A DNA stretch of 64,000 nt from Anaerobiospirillum sp. NML120448 (GCF_023050945.1 NZ_JALKIM010000006.1:1-64000), one strand, 5' to 3'; numbered from the stretch's first letter, positions 26,518 through 37,026 are shown. Program-made: numbers and translations. Notes: generated from the letters alone by a model not told the origin.

Positions 26518-27816
26518 ATGCCTAACAATGTTGTAGTACTTGGCACCCAATGGGGTGATGAGGGAAAGGGTAAGATCGCTGATTTGCTAACTAGCACTGC
26601 TGATATTGTAGTGAGAAGCCAAGGCGGTAACAATGCAGGTCATACCTTAGTGGTTGGCGACAAGAAAGTAGTTGTTCGCTTAGTTCCATCAGGCATTTTA
26701 CACTCTTCTAGCCTGTGCTTAATTGGTTCAGGTGTAGTTGTTTCTCCTGATGCTTTATTTGGTGAAATTGAGGAGCTTAAGGCTTCTGGTATCACTGATG
26801 CTGAGCAGCGCATCAAGATTTCTGCTGGTTCTTCTTTATTATTACCAGTACACGTAGCTATTGATAAGGCCTCCGAGCTTAAGCGTGGCAAGAATGCTAT
26901 TGGTACCACTGGTCGTGGTATTGGCCCTTGCTATGAGGATAAGGTAGCACGTCGTGGCTTACGTATTGGTGACCTCTATGATATGGAGGTATTTAAAGAG
27001 AAGTTAGCTGCCTTACTTGAGTACCGTAATTTTGCTCTTAAGAATTACTATGGTGCCCCTGAGGTTTCTTATGATGAAATCTTATCCCAAGTAATGGCTG
27101 TTCGTGACCGTCTCTTAGCCATGGTTGCTGACGTTTCTGCTATCTTAACTGAGGCTCGTGCTAACAATAAGAAGGTTTTATTTGAGGGTGCTCAAGGTAC
27201 TTTCCTTGATATTGATTATGGTACTTACCCATTCGTAACCTCATCTAATACTGTAGCTGGCGGTTGCTGCACTGGTTCTGGCGCTGGTCCTCGTCACATT
27301 GAGTACGTATTAGGTATTTGCAAGGCCTATACTACTCGTGTAGGTGGCGGTCCATTCCCAACTGAGTTATTTGATGATATTGGTGAGGGTATTCGTGCTC
27401 GTGGTGCTGAGTTCGGTGCTGTTACTGGCCGTCCACGTCGTGTAGGTTGGTATGATGCTGTTGCTATGCGTCGTGCGGTAGCCATTAACTCCTTAAGTGG
27501 CTTAGCTCTCATGAAGATTGACGTTTTAGACGGCATGGATGAGCTTAAGATTTGTACCAAGTATCAATTAGCTGACGGTACTATTAGTGATTTACCTCCA
27601 TTAGCTGCTTATGAGTATGCTAAGGTAACTCCAATTTACGAGACTATGCCAGGCTGGAGTGAGTCTACTGTTGGCATCACTAAGTTTGAGGATTTACCTG
27701 TTAACGCTCAAAACTATATTCGCCGCTTAGAAGAGTTAGCTACTATTCCTGTAGCCATTATCTCTACTGGCCCTGAGCGTGATCAAACCATTATGCTCAA
27801 TGATCCAATGGCTTAA
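26518..27816 (+). CDS. purA: Adenylosuccinate synthetase PurA
   Basis: PurA catalyses IMP + Asp + GTP to adenylosuccinate in AMP synthesis. The 432 residues match E. coli PurA in length. [19 protein letters not shown] carries the catalytic Asp/P-loop, and [10 protein letters not shown] the catalytic His. [21 protein letters not shown] and the switch loop SSNTVAGG follow, with [15 protein letters not shown] and STGPERD near the end. No classical ribosome site precedes the ATG (CCGAGAAAAATAAC). The gene is in its conserved place downstream of hflKC. Confidence 0.98.
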   Translation: MPNNVVVLGTQWGDEGKGKIADLLTSTADIVVRSQGGNNAGHTLVVGDKKVVVRLVPSGILHSSSLCLIGSGVVVSPDALFGEIEELKASGITDAEQRIKISAGSSLLLPVHVAIDKASELKRGKNAIGTTGRGIGPCYEDKVARRGLRIGDLYDMEVFKEKLAALLEYRNFALKNYYGAPEVSYDEILSQVMAVRDRLLAMVADVSAILTEARANNKKVLFEGAQGTFLDIDYGTYPFVTSSNTVAGGCCTGSGAGPRHIEYVLGICKAYTTRVGGGPFPTELFDDIGEGIRARGAEFGAVTGRPRRVGWYDAVAMRRAVAINSLSGLALMKIDVLDGMDELKICTKYQLADGTISDLPPLAAYEYAKVTPIYETMPGWSESTVGITKFEDLPVNAQNYIRRLEELATIPVAIISTGPERDQTIMLNDPMA

Positions 27817-27848
27817 TCAGATTTAAAATTCCAAATCGTTCTAAAAAC

Positions 27849-27888
27849 AGGCGGCAAAAGACCCACATCTTTTACCGCCTATTTTTTT
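27849..27888 (+). terminator. Terminator after purA
   Basis: A 13-bp stem (27849-27861 with 27868-27880, one mismatch) around GGCGG/CCGCC is followed by ATTTTTTT. Confidence 0.88.
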
Positions 27889-27894
27889 CCAAAA

Positions 27895-28004
27895 AGACCC
27901 CATCGTCCCCAGCACCTGCGCCAGCGCAGGCGTTGCCTGCACTGTGCCTACGCTGTGCGCAGGCTCTGGCGCATGTGGCGCTGGGCACAGCCCCAGTCTC
28001 TTGC
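27895..28004. repeat. G+C-rich palindromic island between purA and ispB
   Basis: It is composed of overlapping GCGCCAGCGC, GCAGGC and GTGCGCAGG words that can fold on themselves, between two terminators of convergent genes. The base composition is sharply different from the flanks. It shares words with in-frame inserts in the VWA protein and the last ORF. Confidence 0.6.
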
Positions 28005-28005
28005 T

Positions 28006-28047
28006 AAAAATAAGGCCCAAGCTTTTGATAGCTTGAGCCTTATTTTT
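28006..28047 (-). terminator. Terminator after ispB
   Basis: AAAAATAAGGCCCAAGCT (28006-28023) pairs with AGCTTGAGCCTTATTTTT (28030-28047) with one mismatch. On the minus strand the T-rich arm follows the G+C stem. Confidence 0.82.
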
Positions 28048-28060
28048 TAGCTTTAATGCT

Positions 28061-29050
28061 TTAGTGAGCTCTATCTACAGCCTTGTGGCAGATGTAAATT
28101 AAGCTTTCTTTATAGCTAGAATCGCTGAGCACCTTGAGACAATCAATGGCTCTATCGGCTGCTTTCATGGCCTCTTGCTCGCAAATTTGCAAGGCATTGG
28201 TACGCTCAATAGCGGCTTTTACACCTGATAAATTAACCTCTTCAATGTCTTTTAATAATTGCTTACGCTCTTCATCGCTGTGGCAATTATTAATAGCAAC
28301 TAAGACTGGTAAAGTAATACGATGATCGGCTAAATCAGTACCAGGGTCTTTGCCTAAAGCTTGAGCATCTGCGCTATAGTCAAGCATGTCATCTTTGATT
28401 TGGAAGGCAATACCTAGTTGGCGACCATATTCACGTAAAGGCTCAATTAAATTATTGTCCTCTTTAATAAAGATGGCAGGGGCTGAGGCTGCTAGCTCAA
28501 AGAGTACACCTGTTTTGGCATAAATGGTTTTGTAGTAGGTGTCTAAAGACAGATTGATATCGCCTTCGTTCTCGAGCTGATAAAGCTCTCCTACCACCAG
28601 CTGACTTAAGGTGTGGTTAAGGGCAATAATAATGTCAAAGTCGTGTGCTTTTTCTAATAAATTGAAGCAACGGGTAAACATATAATCGCCAGCTAAGACA
28701 GCAGCATGGTTACCATCAGTTTCATTTAAAGTTGGCTTGCCACGACGTAAAGGGGCCTTATCAATTACATCATCATGAATTAAAGTTGCTGCATGTAAGG
28801 TTTCAATGGCCGCACCAATATGACAGACCTTATCTAAATGTAGTTCTTTATTAAAGTGAGGTAATGCATAAGCGCTAAATAAAGTAATACGAGGTCTAAC
28901 TCGCTTACCACCAGCATTGATCACATATTGGCACATAGCATTTACATGTGTTTCCAAGTGGTGATCAGTGTAAGTTGCGTTTAATAATTCCTCAACCCTA
29001 TCTAGGCTTGGGCAGTCTAATTTGTTGCTCGCCTGAGAGTGTGCCGCCAT
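28061..29050 (-). CDS. ispB: Octaprenyl (polyprenyl) diphosphate synthase IspB
   Basis: IspB makes the quinone side chain from isopentenyl units. Both aspartate-rich motifs are present: HDDVID with RRGKPT, and KDDMLDY. NAGGKRVRPRI and the GKDPGTDL segment complete the family. The start at 29050 is chosen because AAGGA lies seven bases upstream on this strand. It gives 329 residues, close to the 323 of E. coli. An upstream ATG at 29095 has no site. Divergent from rplU, as in E. coli. Chain length cannot be read reliably. Confidence 0.94.
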   Translation of the reverse strand: MAAHSQASNKLDCPSLDRVEELLNATYTDHHLETHVNAMCQYVINAGGKRVRPRITLFSAYALPHFNKELHLDKVCHIGAAIETLHAATLIHDDVIDKAPLRRGKPTLNETDGNHAAVLAGDYMFTRCFNLLEKAHDFDIIIALNHTLSQLVVGELYQLENEGDINLSLDTYYKTIYAKTGVLFELAASAPAIFIKEDNNLIEPLREYGRQLGIAFQIKDDMLDYSADAQALGKDPGTDLADHRITLPVLVAINNCHSDEERKQLLKDIEEVNLSGVKAAIERTNALQICEQEAMKAADRAIDCLKVLSDSSYKESLIYICHKAVDRAH

Positions 29051-29330
29051 ACAACAATCCTTGAGAGTATATGGCACGTTTTTGAGCGCTGCCATCTCTA
29101 AATAAAACTATGAAATTTTAGTAGCCAAAAGATAGCTACTAGTCCTTGTACATCTAAATATGACGTTGAAAAAGTCTATATATTTTAGCATGTCTAGTAT
29201 AAGTTTAACGGATCGCTCTTGCTTTGCTTTGGCTTTTAGGCTGCAATTTGTTTGCAACTGACAAATTACTGACTTGACTTATTAAATATTCAAACTTTGA
29301 ACTAATACCATAGAAAAATAAATTTACTTA

Positions 29331-29339
29331 TGCTATAAT
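29331..29339 (+). promoter_or_regulatory. rplU-rpmA promoter, extended -10
   Basis: TGCTATAAT is a perfect extended -10. Transcription would start near 29346, about 325 bases upstream of rplU. The region between ispB (29050) and this site is AT-rich and presumably also holds the ispB promoter. Confidence 0.65.
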
Positions 29340-29345
29340 TTTGCG

Positions 29346-29673
29346 GTTTTGAAAGTCGATATATTTGACTTTTTATATACTGAGTGTGTAAAATATGCGC
29401 TCACTATATTTGACCTAACAAAAGGCCCTGATTCCATGCGAGTCAAGTTCTTGGTCGAAAGGCTAGATGGTTTGAGATTATTAAAAAACCATTAAACAAC
29501 CTACGTTAAGCCTCTTAAAGCTTCGTTAAGAGGGTGCTCTTAAAGCTTTAACTTACAGAGTGTTTCGTCTTGGTTGCCATCCATTTACTTTACGTTTGGA
29601 TGTACCTTTGTTAGTGATTGATGAATTGATTTGAGCGGGAGCACAAACTCCTGCGTTCAAACGGAGTTTGAGC
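29346..29673 (+). promoter_or_regulatory. Long structured leader of rplU
   Basis: The untranslated leader of ~325 bases is unusually long for this AT-rich genome and partly self-complementary. GCCTCTTAAAGC is followed by GTTAAGAGG, for example. The last hairpin, CAAACTCC (29644-29651) with GGAGTTTG (29663-29670), buries the rplU ribosome-binding GGAG (29663-29666). This would allow translational control of the L21-L27 operon. Control itself is inference. Confidence 0.45.
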
Positions 29674-29985
29674 ATGTACGCAGTTATTTTTTGCGGTGGC
29701 AAACAGCACAAGGTCAGCGAGGGTGAAAAGCTTCGTGTTGATCTTTTAAACAAGGAAGCCGGCAGCACTGTCGAGTTAGACAAAGTGCTCTTAATTTCTG
29801 ATGGCACCAACGTTAAGGTTGGCGCTCCATACATTGACGGTGCTAAGGTTACCGCCACTGTATTAGGCGAGGTTGCAGGCGAGAAGATTAAGATCGTTAA
29901 GTTCCGTCGTCGTAAGCACCATCAGAAGGTTACTGGCCACCGTCAGTGGTTTACCGAATTACAGATTACCGGTATTACCGGTTAG
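29674..29985 (+). CDS. rplU: 50S ribosomal protein L21
   Basis: L21 binds 23S rRNA in the large subunit. With the ATG at 29674 the protein has 103 residues, the E. coli length, and begins MYAVI as the family does. An in-frame TTG two codons upstream is not used. [18 protein letters not shown], the [11 protein letters not shown] strand and [21 protein letters not shown] are conserved. It is cotranscribed with rpmA, 12 bases downstream. Confidence 0.98.
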   Translation: MYAVIFCGGKQHKVSEGEKLRVDLLNKEAGSTVELDKVLLISDGTNVKVGAPYIDGAKVTATVLGEVAGEKIKIVKFRRRKHHQKVTGHRQWFTELQITGITG

Positions 29986-29997
29986 GAGTAAGAATCC

Positions 29998-30264
29998 ATG
30001 GCACACAAGAAAGCCGGTGGTTCCGTTCGTAACGGTCGCGATTCCCAGGCCCAACGTCTTGGTGTAAAGCGTTATGCAGGTGAGTTAGTTAATGCAGGCA
30101 GCATCATTGTTCGTCAGCGTGGCACTCACTTCCACCCAGGTGCAAACGTAGGTATCGGCAAGGACGACACCTTATTTGCTAAGAAGACTGGTAAGGTTTC
30201 TTTCGTAACTCGTGGTCCTAAGGGTCGCAAGTACGTAACCATCATCGCTGAAGACGCTGCTTAG
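29998..30264 (+). CDS. rpmA: 50S ribosomal protein L27
   Basis: L27 lies near the peptidyl transferase centre. The 88 residues start [15 protein letters not shown], the universally conserved N-terminal arm. [15 protein letters not shown], the [11 protein letters not shown] loop and [11 protein letters not shown] follow. No N-terminal extension (as in Firmicutes) needs cleavage. A GGAG ribosome site lies just after rplU. Confidence 0.98.
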   Translation: MAHKKAGGSVRNGRDSQAQRLGVKRYAGELVNAGSIIVRQRGTHFHPGANVGIGKDDTLFAKKTGKVSFVTRGPKGRKYVTIIAEDAA

Positions 30265-30310
30265 TCTTTATTGATGGTTAGCTCAAAGTTAATTTTGAGT
30301 AGAAACTGAC

Positions 30311-30348
30311 AAAAGGCCTGCATCACCTCAAGGTGGCGCGGGCCTTTT
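30311..30348 (+). terminator. Terminator after rpmA
   Basis: AAAAGGCC (30311-30318) pairs with GGCCTTTT (30341-30348), with an inner CACCTCAAGGTG hairpin. The T-run is the distal arm itself. Confidence 0.8.
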
Positions 30349-30393
30349 GCGTATCATAGGCTTATGCTTATGAGCACGATTTGGAAGCTTTAA

Positions 30394-31626
<1,233 letters not shown>

Positions 31627-31658
31627 GTCCTAATAAGATCGCAATCTAAAATTTTTCA

Positions 31659-31703
31659 AAGTGCTAAGCATATTATGGATGTGCTTAGCACTTATATTTT
31701 TTT
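31659..31703 (+). terminator. Terminator after obgE
   Basis: AAGTGCTAAGCA (31659-31670) pairs perfectly with TGCTTAGCACTT (31682-31693). ATATTTTTTTT follows. Confidence 0.92.
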
Positions 31704-31768
31704 TGCATGCTTATAATTTATTTTTAGCCTGAAATTTTGTTGCGGGCACTTTAAGCCTAGGAGCTAGC

Positions 31769-32509
31769 GTGACTAATCAAGTAACTGAACCACCAAAGAA
31801 TGTATTTCGCTTTTTACCAGCTAAAGACTGTACTTTATCCATGGTAGTAGCCATGGGTCTTGATAGAGCCATTGGCGAGCGTGGTACTATGCCTTGGTAT
31901 TTACCAGCCGATCTTAAGCACTTCAAACAAGTTACTCTTCAAAGCTGTGTCATTATGGGAAGACGTACTTTTGAGTCTATTGGTCGTCCTTTGCCTATGC
32001 GCCGCAATATTGTGATTACCTCCAGCGCCCAATTAAAGGAACGCAATGATATTGAAGTAGCCTCTTCTTTTCAAGAAGCTCTATCCATGGCCAAAGATAA
32101 GCTTAAAGCTGCCGAGCACTATGATAATTTAAACTCTGACGTGCCTGTAGTTGACTGCGAGTATAACAAGATCTTTATTATTGGCGGAGCTGCGCTGTTT
32201 GAAGAGGGGTTAAAGGTAGTTAATGAGCTGATTATTACTAAGATTAGAGCCTCCTTCCCTTGTGCTGACACTCATTTTCCTGACTTTAACCAATATGGTT
32301 ATTTCATTTTGCAAGAGCAAAAGCCTTTTGTGAATGACTATAAAGCTTTTTATTTCTGTAAAGCTGAGCAACCAAGTGGTTTTGCCCAAGAGATACCAGA
32401 ATTTGATGAAGAAGAGGTTTTGGTAGATGAGCAGGATAATTTGATGAAGGTGGATAATATCCACAATGGCTTAGCCTTTAGCTATTTAACCTACGAGCGC
32501 ATCAGCTAA
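31769..32509 (+). CDS. folA: Dihydrofolate reductase, with an internal insertion
   Basis: FolA reduces dihydrofolate with NADPH. LSMVVAMGLDRAIG, MPWYLPADLKHFK (catalytic Asp equivalent to D27), VIMGRRTFESIGRPLP and FIIGGAALFEEGL are diagnostic. The start is GTG with AGGAG five bases upstream. The protein has 246 residues against ~159 in E. coli. The extra residues lie between the 'ITSS' strand and 'IFIIGG' (short) and, mainly, between FYFCKAEQ and the final FSYLTYERIS. The second is a Glu/Asp-rich loop within the last beta hairpin. The final strand is retained, so the fold should close normally. Convergent with apaH as in E. coli. Confidence 0.93.
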   Translation: MTNQVTEPPKNVFRFLPAKDCTLSMVVAMGLDRAIGERGTMPWYLPADLKHFKQVTLQSCVIMGRRTFESIGRPLPMRRNIVITSSAQLKERNDIEVASSFQEALSMAKDKLKAAEHYDNLNSDVPVVDCEYNKIFIIGGAALFEEGLKVVNELIITKIRASFPCADTHFPDFNQYGYFILQEQKPFVNDYKAFYFCKAEQPSGFAQEIPEFDEEEVLVDEQDNLMKVDNIHNGLAFSYLTYERIS

Positions 32510-32680
32510 GCCACAGCAGCGCTGCGCTGTGCGTAGCTTAGCTGCGCTTAGCTACGCTTGCTTGCTTGCGCCTTATGGGCCAAGGCTTTAACCTTAGCCC
32601 AAAGGAGCAAGCTAGCATATGCGCTAGTGCGCAAGCTTGCATGCTAGTGCGTAAGCACTAGCTTTAGCTTAGCTTAGCTT
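32510..32680. repeat. Palindromic island between folA and apaH
   Basis: Dense CAGCGCTG, GCTTAGCT, GCTAGTGCG and AAGCTTGC words occur here. GCTAGTGCG(C/T)AAGC occurs twice, 20 bases apart (32623-32636, 32643-32656). It fills the whole gap between convergent genes, and no standard T-run terminator is seen there. Confidence 0.65.
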
Positions 32681-32681
32681 G

Positions 32682-33524
32682 CTAGATAGAGGCATAGCCT
32701 ACTGATTTTACTGAGAAGAAATGGTCATCCTCAAAGCGCCAAGCAGTTAAGCGATCGCCCCAAACACATCCAGTATCGAGAGCTCTAATGTTGGTGACAT
32801 TACATTTGGCATTTAAAGCAGCCCAATGACCGAATACGAGCTTATAGGGCTTATTTTTATAAACTATAGGCTGGCTTAGTTTAAACCATGGGGTAAGTCC
32901 CTGATTGGTTACTAAATCAGGATTAACTGCGCTATTTTTATAGTCTAAAGAGCAATCTTTATAACACAGGCGCATTCTAGTAAAGGCATTAAGAGCAAAA
33001 CGCCAGCGGGCTAATCCATTATTGGATAAATCATAATTACGAGGCTCTTCGCTATACATATTGCGCAATAAGATTAAGCGTCTTACAGGATCTCTAAATA
33101 CTCTTTGAATTTCTTTAGACTCTTTGCGCGCTTGTTTAATATCCCATAAAGGAAAAATACCTGCGTGAGCTACAGCTAAAGCTTTAGTATCATGCAATTG
33201 TAACAGGCTAGATTTTAAGAAAAATTCGACTATCTCTTCTCTTAATTTGGACTTTAAGATCACTTCAAGATTGTCTTTAGCACGAGCCTTGCTAATGCCA
33301 TAATGCACCGCTAAAAAGTTAATATCATGATTACCTAGTACTGATTTTACACACTTGCCTAGCTTTAAAATTTCTTGCATAGTTTCAACTGGTAGTGGGC
33401 CACGACCAATGAGATCACCAGTTAAAATTAAGTCATCCTTATTCTCATCAAACTTGATGAGCTCTAATAATCTCATAAGCTCATCATGGCAGCCATGAAT
33501 ATCTCCTATGCAGTAAGTGGCCAT
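32682..33524 (-). CDS. apaH: Symmetrical bis(5'-nucleosyl)-tetraphosphatase ApaH
   Basis: ApaH hydrolyses Ap4A to two ADP and removes Np4-type RNA caps. With the ATG at 33524 (AAGGAG six bases upstream) it has 280 residues, exactly the E. coli length, and begins MATYCIGDIHG. Metallophosphatase motifs are GDIHGC, GDLIGRG, GNHD and the AHAG and FGHWA histidines. FTRMRLC and LDTGCVWGD are family-specific. No apaG or rsmA is adjacent, unlike E. coli. Confidence 0.96.
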   Translation of the reverse strand: MATYCIGDIHGCHDELMRLLELIKFDENKDDLILTGDLIGRGPLPVETMQEILKLGKCVKSVLGNHDINFLAVHYGISKARAKDNLEVILKSKLREEIVEFFLKSSLLQLHDTKALAVAHAGIFPLWDIKQARKESKEIQRVFRDPVRRLILLRNMYSEEPRNYDLSNNGLARWRFALNAFTRMRLCYKDCSLDYKNSAVNPDLVTNQGLTPWFKLSQPIVYKNKPYKLVFGHWAALNAKCNVTNIRALDTGCVWGDRLTAWRFEDDHFFSVKSVGYASI

Positions 33525-33869
33525 TAAGTGCTCCTTAAACGTCTTATCATTCAATCGATATTTTGCAAGACAACAATAAATTACTAGGCATATAGCCTGA
33601 TAATTCTGTTTTGAACAAAAGATGTAATGCTATTGTTGCATACTTGAAAGAAAGTATGTTTAAGGCTGGATAACTTTTTTTGCCATTTATTAAAATTGAG
33701 CAGCACTTACACATTGGCTTTTATTATATAAATACGATAAATATCAGCAAAACCCAGAAAATGTTGTCTAAATTTTGCGATAAATAATTAAAGCCGATAG
33801 TCTTTTTGCTACATTATAGTGAAGCTAATAGCATTGATTATTACAGGGTATAAGCACATATGAACTTAG

Positions 33870-34015
33870 AAAAGCTTATATGCGCTTGCACTCTTGCGCT
33901 TGCAAGCTTGTAAGCCTGCACTCTTGCGCACACAGGCACTCTGCTGCGCTTGCACTTTTGCGCACTTGCGCTTGCAAGATTGCGCACTTGCGCACTGGCA
34001 CTTTGATGCTCTTAT
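33870..34015. repeat. Degenerate TTGCGC(A/T) repeat array upstream of dnaG
   Basis: About a dozen imperfect copies of CTTGCGC(A), GCTTGCA and related words are crowded into ~140 bases, ending ~40 bases before dnaG. The reverse complements are also present (GCGCAAG, TGCAAGC), so it can fold. The upstream part of the gap (33525-33870) is AT-rich with a CATACTT/AAGTATG hairpin and a possible -10 (ACATTATAG near 33812), and no ORF of note. Confidence 0.65.
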
Positions 34016-34056
34016 GCTGTTGGTAAAGATTGGTAAAGTTTTAGGAAGGTCTGATT

Positions 34057-36891
34057 ATGCCATATATAGTCAAAGGCTTTACGCAGGAGAAGCTTATTCC
34101 TGCTGTAGATTTGGTTAAGCTTATCAACCAATATGTGCCCCTTAAAAAATCAGGAGCTAATTGGACAGCGTGCTGCCCTTTTCATAACGAAAAGACTCCA
34201 TCCTTTTTCGTCAGCCCTTCACGTAATATGTTTAATTGCTTTGGCTGTGGTGAACATGGTAATGCTCTTGATTTCATTATGAAATATAAGAACATTGACT
34301 TTGTTGAGGCCGTTGAAGAGCTTGCTCATTATGCGGGCATTGAAGTAGAGTATGAGAAGTCAAACGGCAACTTTGTCAAAGCAGCTAGTGATAAAAATAA
34401 GAAGTTATATGAGCTCATGGATAGGGCTGCTCATTTCTTTACCAAGCAATTAGAGCTCAACCCTGCGGCAAAAGATTACTTTATCAATCAGCGTGGTCTT
34501 AGCGAGGAATTAATAGTTAAAGCTCGTTTAGGGTTTGCTCCTGATAGTTGGGACTATGTAGAGAAAGTTTTAATTCGCTCTCCAGAGGAGTATCAGCTTT
34601 GTGTTGACTTGGGCTTACAAACTGATCGCTTTGAGGAGGGGAAACATATAAAGCGCTCTTTCTTTAGAGGGCGTGTGATGTTTCCTATTTTTGATAAAAA
34701 GGGCCGCATTATAGCTTTTGGTGGTCGTGTCTTTAATCATGATTTTGGCCCTAAATACTTAAACTCTCCTGAAAGTCCTATCTTTAGAAAGCGTACTGAG
34801 CTATTTGGCTTATATGAGACCTTACAGGCCCATCGTAACCGCCCTGAAAAAATAGTAGTGGTTGAGGGCTATATGGATGCTATTGCCTTACGCCAAGCAG
34901 GTTTTGACTATGTAGTGGCCACTTTAGGTACAGCTATTACTCAGGTACATTTAAAAACTTTATTTCGCTTTACTGATAAAGTCATTTGTTGTTTTGATGG
35001 CGATGAGGCAGGTAAGGCTGCTACCTGGAGAGCTATTAAAGCTATTACTCCTGTTATTGATGATCCTAAAAAGGAAATACGCTTTATTAATCTGCCAGCA
35101 GGACACGATCCTGACACTTTAATTCGTGCTGAGGGTAAACAGGCCTTTGAAAAAGAGATCCAAATGTCTGTAAGCTACTCAGAGTGTATTTTGCTCCATG
35201 AGTCTATACTGATGGATGTTAGTGAGCCTAGCTCCCGTATTAAATTTATCAATAGCATTTTGTCTATTGTTAAGGCCATGAAGAGTCCTCCTCTTCAAAT
35301 TGTTACCTTACAAATGTTGGCAGACTATGTAGGTATGACTCTCTCTACTGTGCAAGACATGTTCAACAACGATGCTATTGAGGCTAATAATGAGTTTATG
35401 CAAGCTGACAATGGTGAGGACTATGTTGCGCCTAGTGCTAGCTCCTCTAGAGATAGTTATGTAACTAAAGGTCGTACCAATCTACCAAAATGGGCAAACA
35501 AGGGTTCATCCCCATCATCCAAAATGGTGTCCTTTACTAAGCATAACAGTAACTATCAGGCCCAACATGACTATATTGACGAGCCTCTAAACACCAACAA
35601 CCCTCGCTATAACAACGCTAACGCTCTGCCCCCATCTTATGGTCAGGGCAGCCCAATGGGCCACCAAGCTGGAGCCATAAGCCCAGAAGGAGCCATGCCT
35701 CCAGGGGCTTTTCCTCCTGGAGGCGCTAATATGTTTCCTCCTTATGAGCAAGACTTTCAAGGTCCAGGCCCTGTACAAGGCCCAGGCCAAGGCGTTGGCT
35801 TTGGTATGGCCCAGGGCATGGGCCAGGGCATGAACCAATCTTTTGGCCAAGGCACGACCCCTGGTATGCCCCATAGTATGGGGTCAGGCATGGGCCCTGG
35901 CATGGCTTCTAATCCTGGCTTTAACCCTCAGTTATGGCCTAATGGGGGAGCTGTAGATAATATTAGTCAAGGCAACACTCCTTGGGGAACTCCTGATTAC
36001 TCGCAAGATCGTAACTATACTCAAGGCCGTCAGCTTAGTCCTCAAGAAATTAACCAAGAGGCGGTGCGCTTGAGCATTGCTCGTAACCAAAATAGTCCTG
36101 CTGGTGAGTATATGTCGCTAGGCCCTAATGGTGCGCCTTTAAATGCAGGCAATCAAATGCGTACCCAGGAGTTTACGGGTGAGTATTTTGAAGGAGGACG
36201 TGGCCCTCAAGGTAATTTGATGTATCAAAGTGAAGTTGGCCATCTCTATGAGGATGGAGGTGCTCAGCTAGCTGCGCCTAATCAAGTTGATCTCTATGAG
36301 ATGAACGGCCCTAGCTTTACTTTAAGTAGACAAGAGCGTCTTGAGTATAAAAGTGTAGTGGGACTTAACTTTACAGGTGCAGATTTAGACAGTGAGAGCT
36401 ATCGCTTAATCAGTTTTATCTTGCAGTATCCAACTATTGTTGCCAATTACTACAATGTATTCATTATTGATGAGATGTTGGCCTTGGCCAAAGAGCTTAG
36501 GATAGTAGAGTATCCTTGCTTACAAAGATTATTAACTTTGATTAAGAGTAAGCCTACTATTACTTGTGCTGGTATTGTTGAAGAATATAGAGGCACTGAC
36601 TTTGAACCTTTATTTAGCTTGTTGATGAACATTGATGTTATTCAAAGTCAAAGTTCAAGTCCTGATGCAGGAGAGCTCAATGCTCAGTCTAAGGCTGAGT
36701 ATTTGGCCAATTACATTTTTTATACCTTATCTGAGCCTTTTAAAAATCGCATCGACTATTTGCACCAAGCTATGTACAGCGGTAGCGAGCTGTCCGATAA
36801 AATGCTTGAGGAGATTCGAGCCTTAAAAAAGGTAGTTAATATGATATCAGCTCAAAGCCTAGCTAAGAACATCAGCGTTAACCCTAAATAG
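34057..36891 (+). CDS. dnaG: DNA primase DnaG with ~310-residue linker insertion
   Basis: DnaG synthesises RNA primers at the replication fork. The N-terminal zinc-binding domain (CPFH ... CFGCG), the RNAP fold with GRVMFPIFDKKGRIIAFGGR, and TOPRIM motifs VVVEGYMDAI and CCFDGDEAG are intact. The C-terminal DnaB-binding domain (~757-944) is recognisable. The protein has 944 residues against 581 in E. coli. The excess (~448-756) joins the catalytic core to the DnaB-binding domain. It is Gly/Gln/Met/Pro-rich, with GQGMGQGM and PGMPHSMGSGMGPGM runs. The start has AGGAAGG seven bases upstream. rpsU and rpoD, the usual neighbours, are not here. Confidence 0.96.
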   Translation: MPYIVKGFTQEKLIPAVDLVKLINQYVPLKKSGANWTACCPFHNEKTPSFFVSPSRNMFNCFGCGEHGNALDFIMKYKNIDFVEAVEELAHYAGIEVEYEKSNGNFVKAASDKNKKLYELMDRAAHFFTKQLELNPAAKDYFINQRGLSEELIVKARLGFAPDSWDYVEKVLIRSPEEYQLCVDLGLQTDRFEEGKHIKRSFFRGRVMFPIFDKKGRIIAFGGRVFNHDFGPKYLNSPESPIFRKRTELFGLYETLQAHRNRPEKIVVVEGYMDAIALRQAGFDYVVATLGTAITQVHLKTLFRFTDKVICCFDGDEAGKAATWRAIKAITPVIDDPKKEIRFINLPAGHDPDTLIRAEGKQAFEKEIQMSVSYSECILLHESILMDVSEPSSRIKFINSILSIVKAMKSPPLQIVTLQMLADYVGMTLSTVQDMFNNDAIEANNEFMQADNGEDYVAPSASSSRDSYVTKGRTNLPKWANKGSSPSSKMVSFTKHNSNYQAQHDYIDEPLNTNNPRYNNANALPPSYGQGSPMGHQAGAISPEGAMPPGAFPPGGANMFPPYEQDFQGPGPVQGPGQGVGFGMAQGMGQGMNQSFGQGTTPGMPHSMGSGMGPGMASNPGFNPQLWPNGGAVDNISQGNTPWGTPDYSQDRNYTQGRQLSPQEINQEAVRLSIARNQNSPAGEYMSLGPNGAPLNAGNQMRTQEFTGEYFEGGRGPQGNLMYQSEVGHLYEDGGAQLAAPNQVDLYEMNGPSFTLSRQERLEYKSVVGLNFTGADLDSESYRLISFILQYPTIVANYYNVFIIDEMLALAKELRIVEYPCLQRLLTLIKSKPTITCAGIVEEYRGTDFEPLFSLLMNIDVIQSQSSSPDAGELNAQSKAEYLANYIFYTLSEPFKNRIDYLHQAMYSGSELSDKMLEEIRALKKVVNMISAQSLAKNISVNPK

Positions 36892-36901
36892 CATTACTAG
36901 T

Positions 36902-36953
36902 CCTGACCAAAAGCTAAAAGCTAAAAGCTAAAAGCTACAAGCTTTTGGTCAGG
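36902..36953. repeat. Hairpin with AAAAGCT tandem copies after dnaG
   Basis: A perfect 14-bp stem, CCTGACCAAAAGCT (36902-36915) with AGCTTTTGGTCAGG (36940-36953), encloses three further AAAAGCTA heptamers. There is no T-run. It may stabilise or end the dnaG transcript, and looks expandable by slippage. Confidence 0.6.
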
Positions 36954-36997
36954 GGCTAAAAGAGCTTTGGTAGAGGGCAAATATATGTGTTTTTTTG

Positions 36998-37026
36998 TTT
37001 ACCTATAAGAACTTTCATTGTATAAT
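36998..37026 (+). promoter_or_regulatory. Promoter of tRNA-Ile2
   Basis: TTTACC (36998-37003), a 17-base spacer and TATAAT (37021-37026) are followed by the G+C-rich discriminator GCGCCC, typical of stringently controlled stable-RNA promoters. Confidence 0.8.

Noticed and set aside
33894-34118. Small ORF overlapping the dnaG start
   Set aside because: It is composed of the TTGCGC repeat region plus an out-of-frame dnaG overlap and has no ribosome site.
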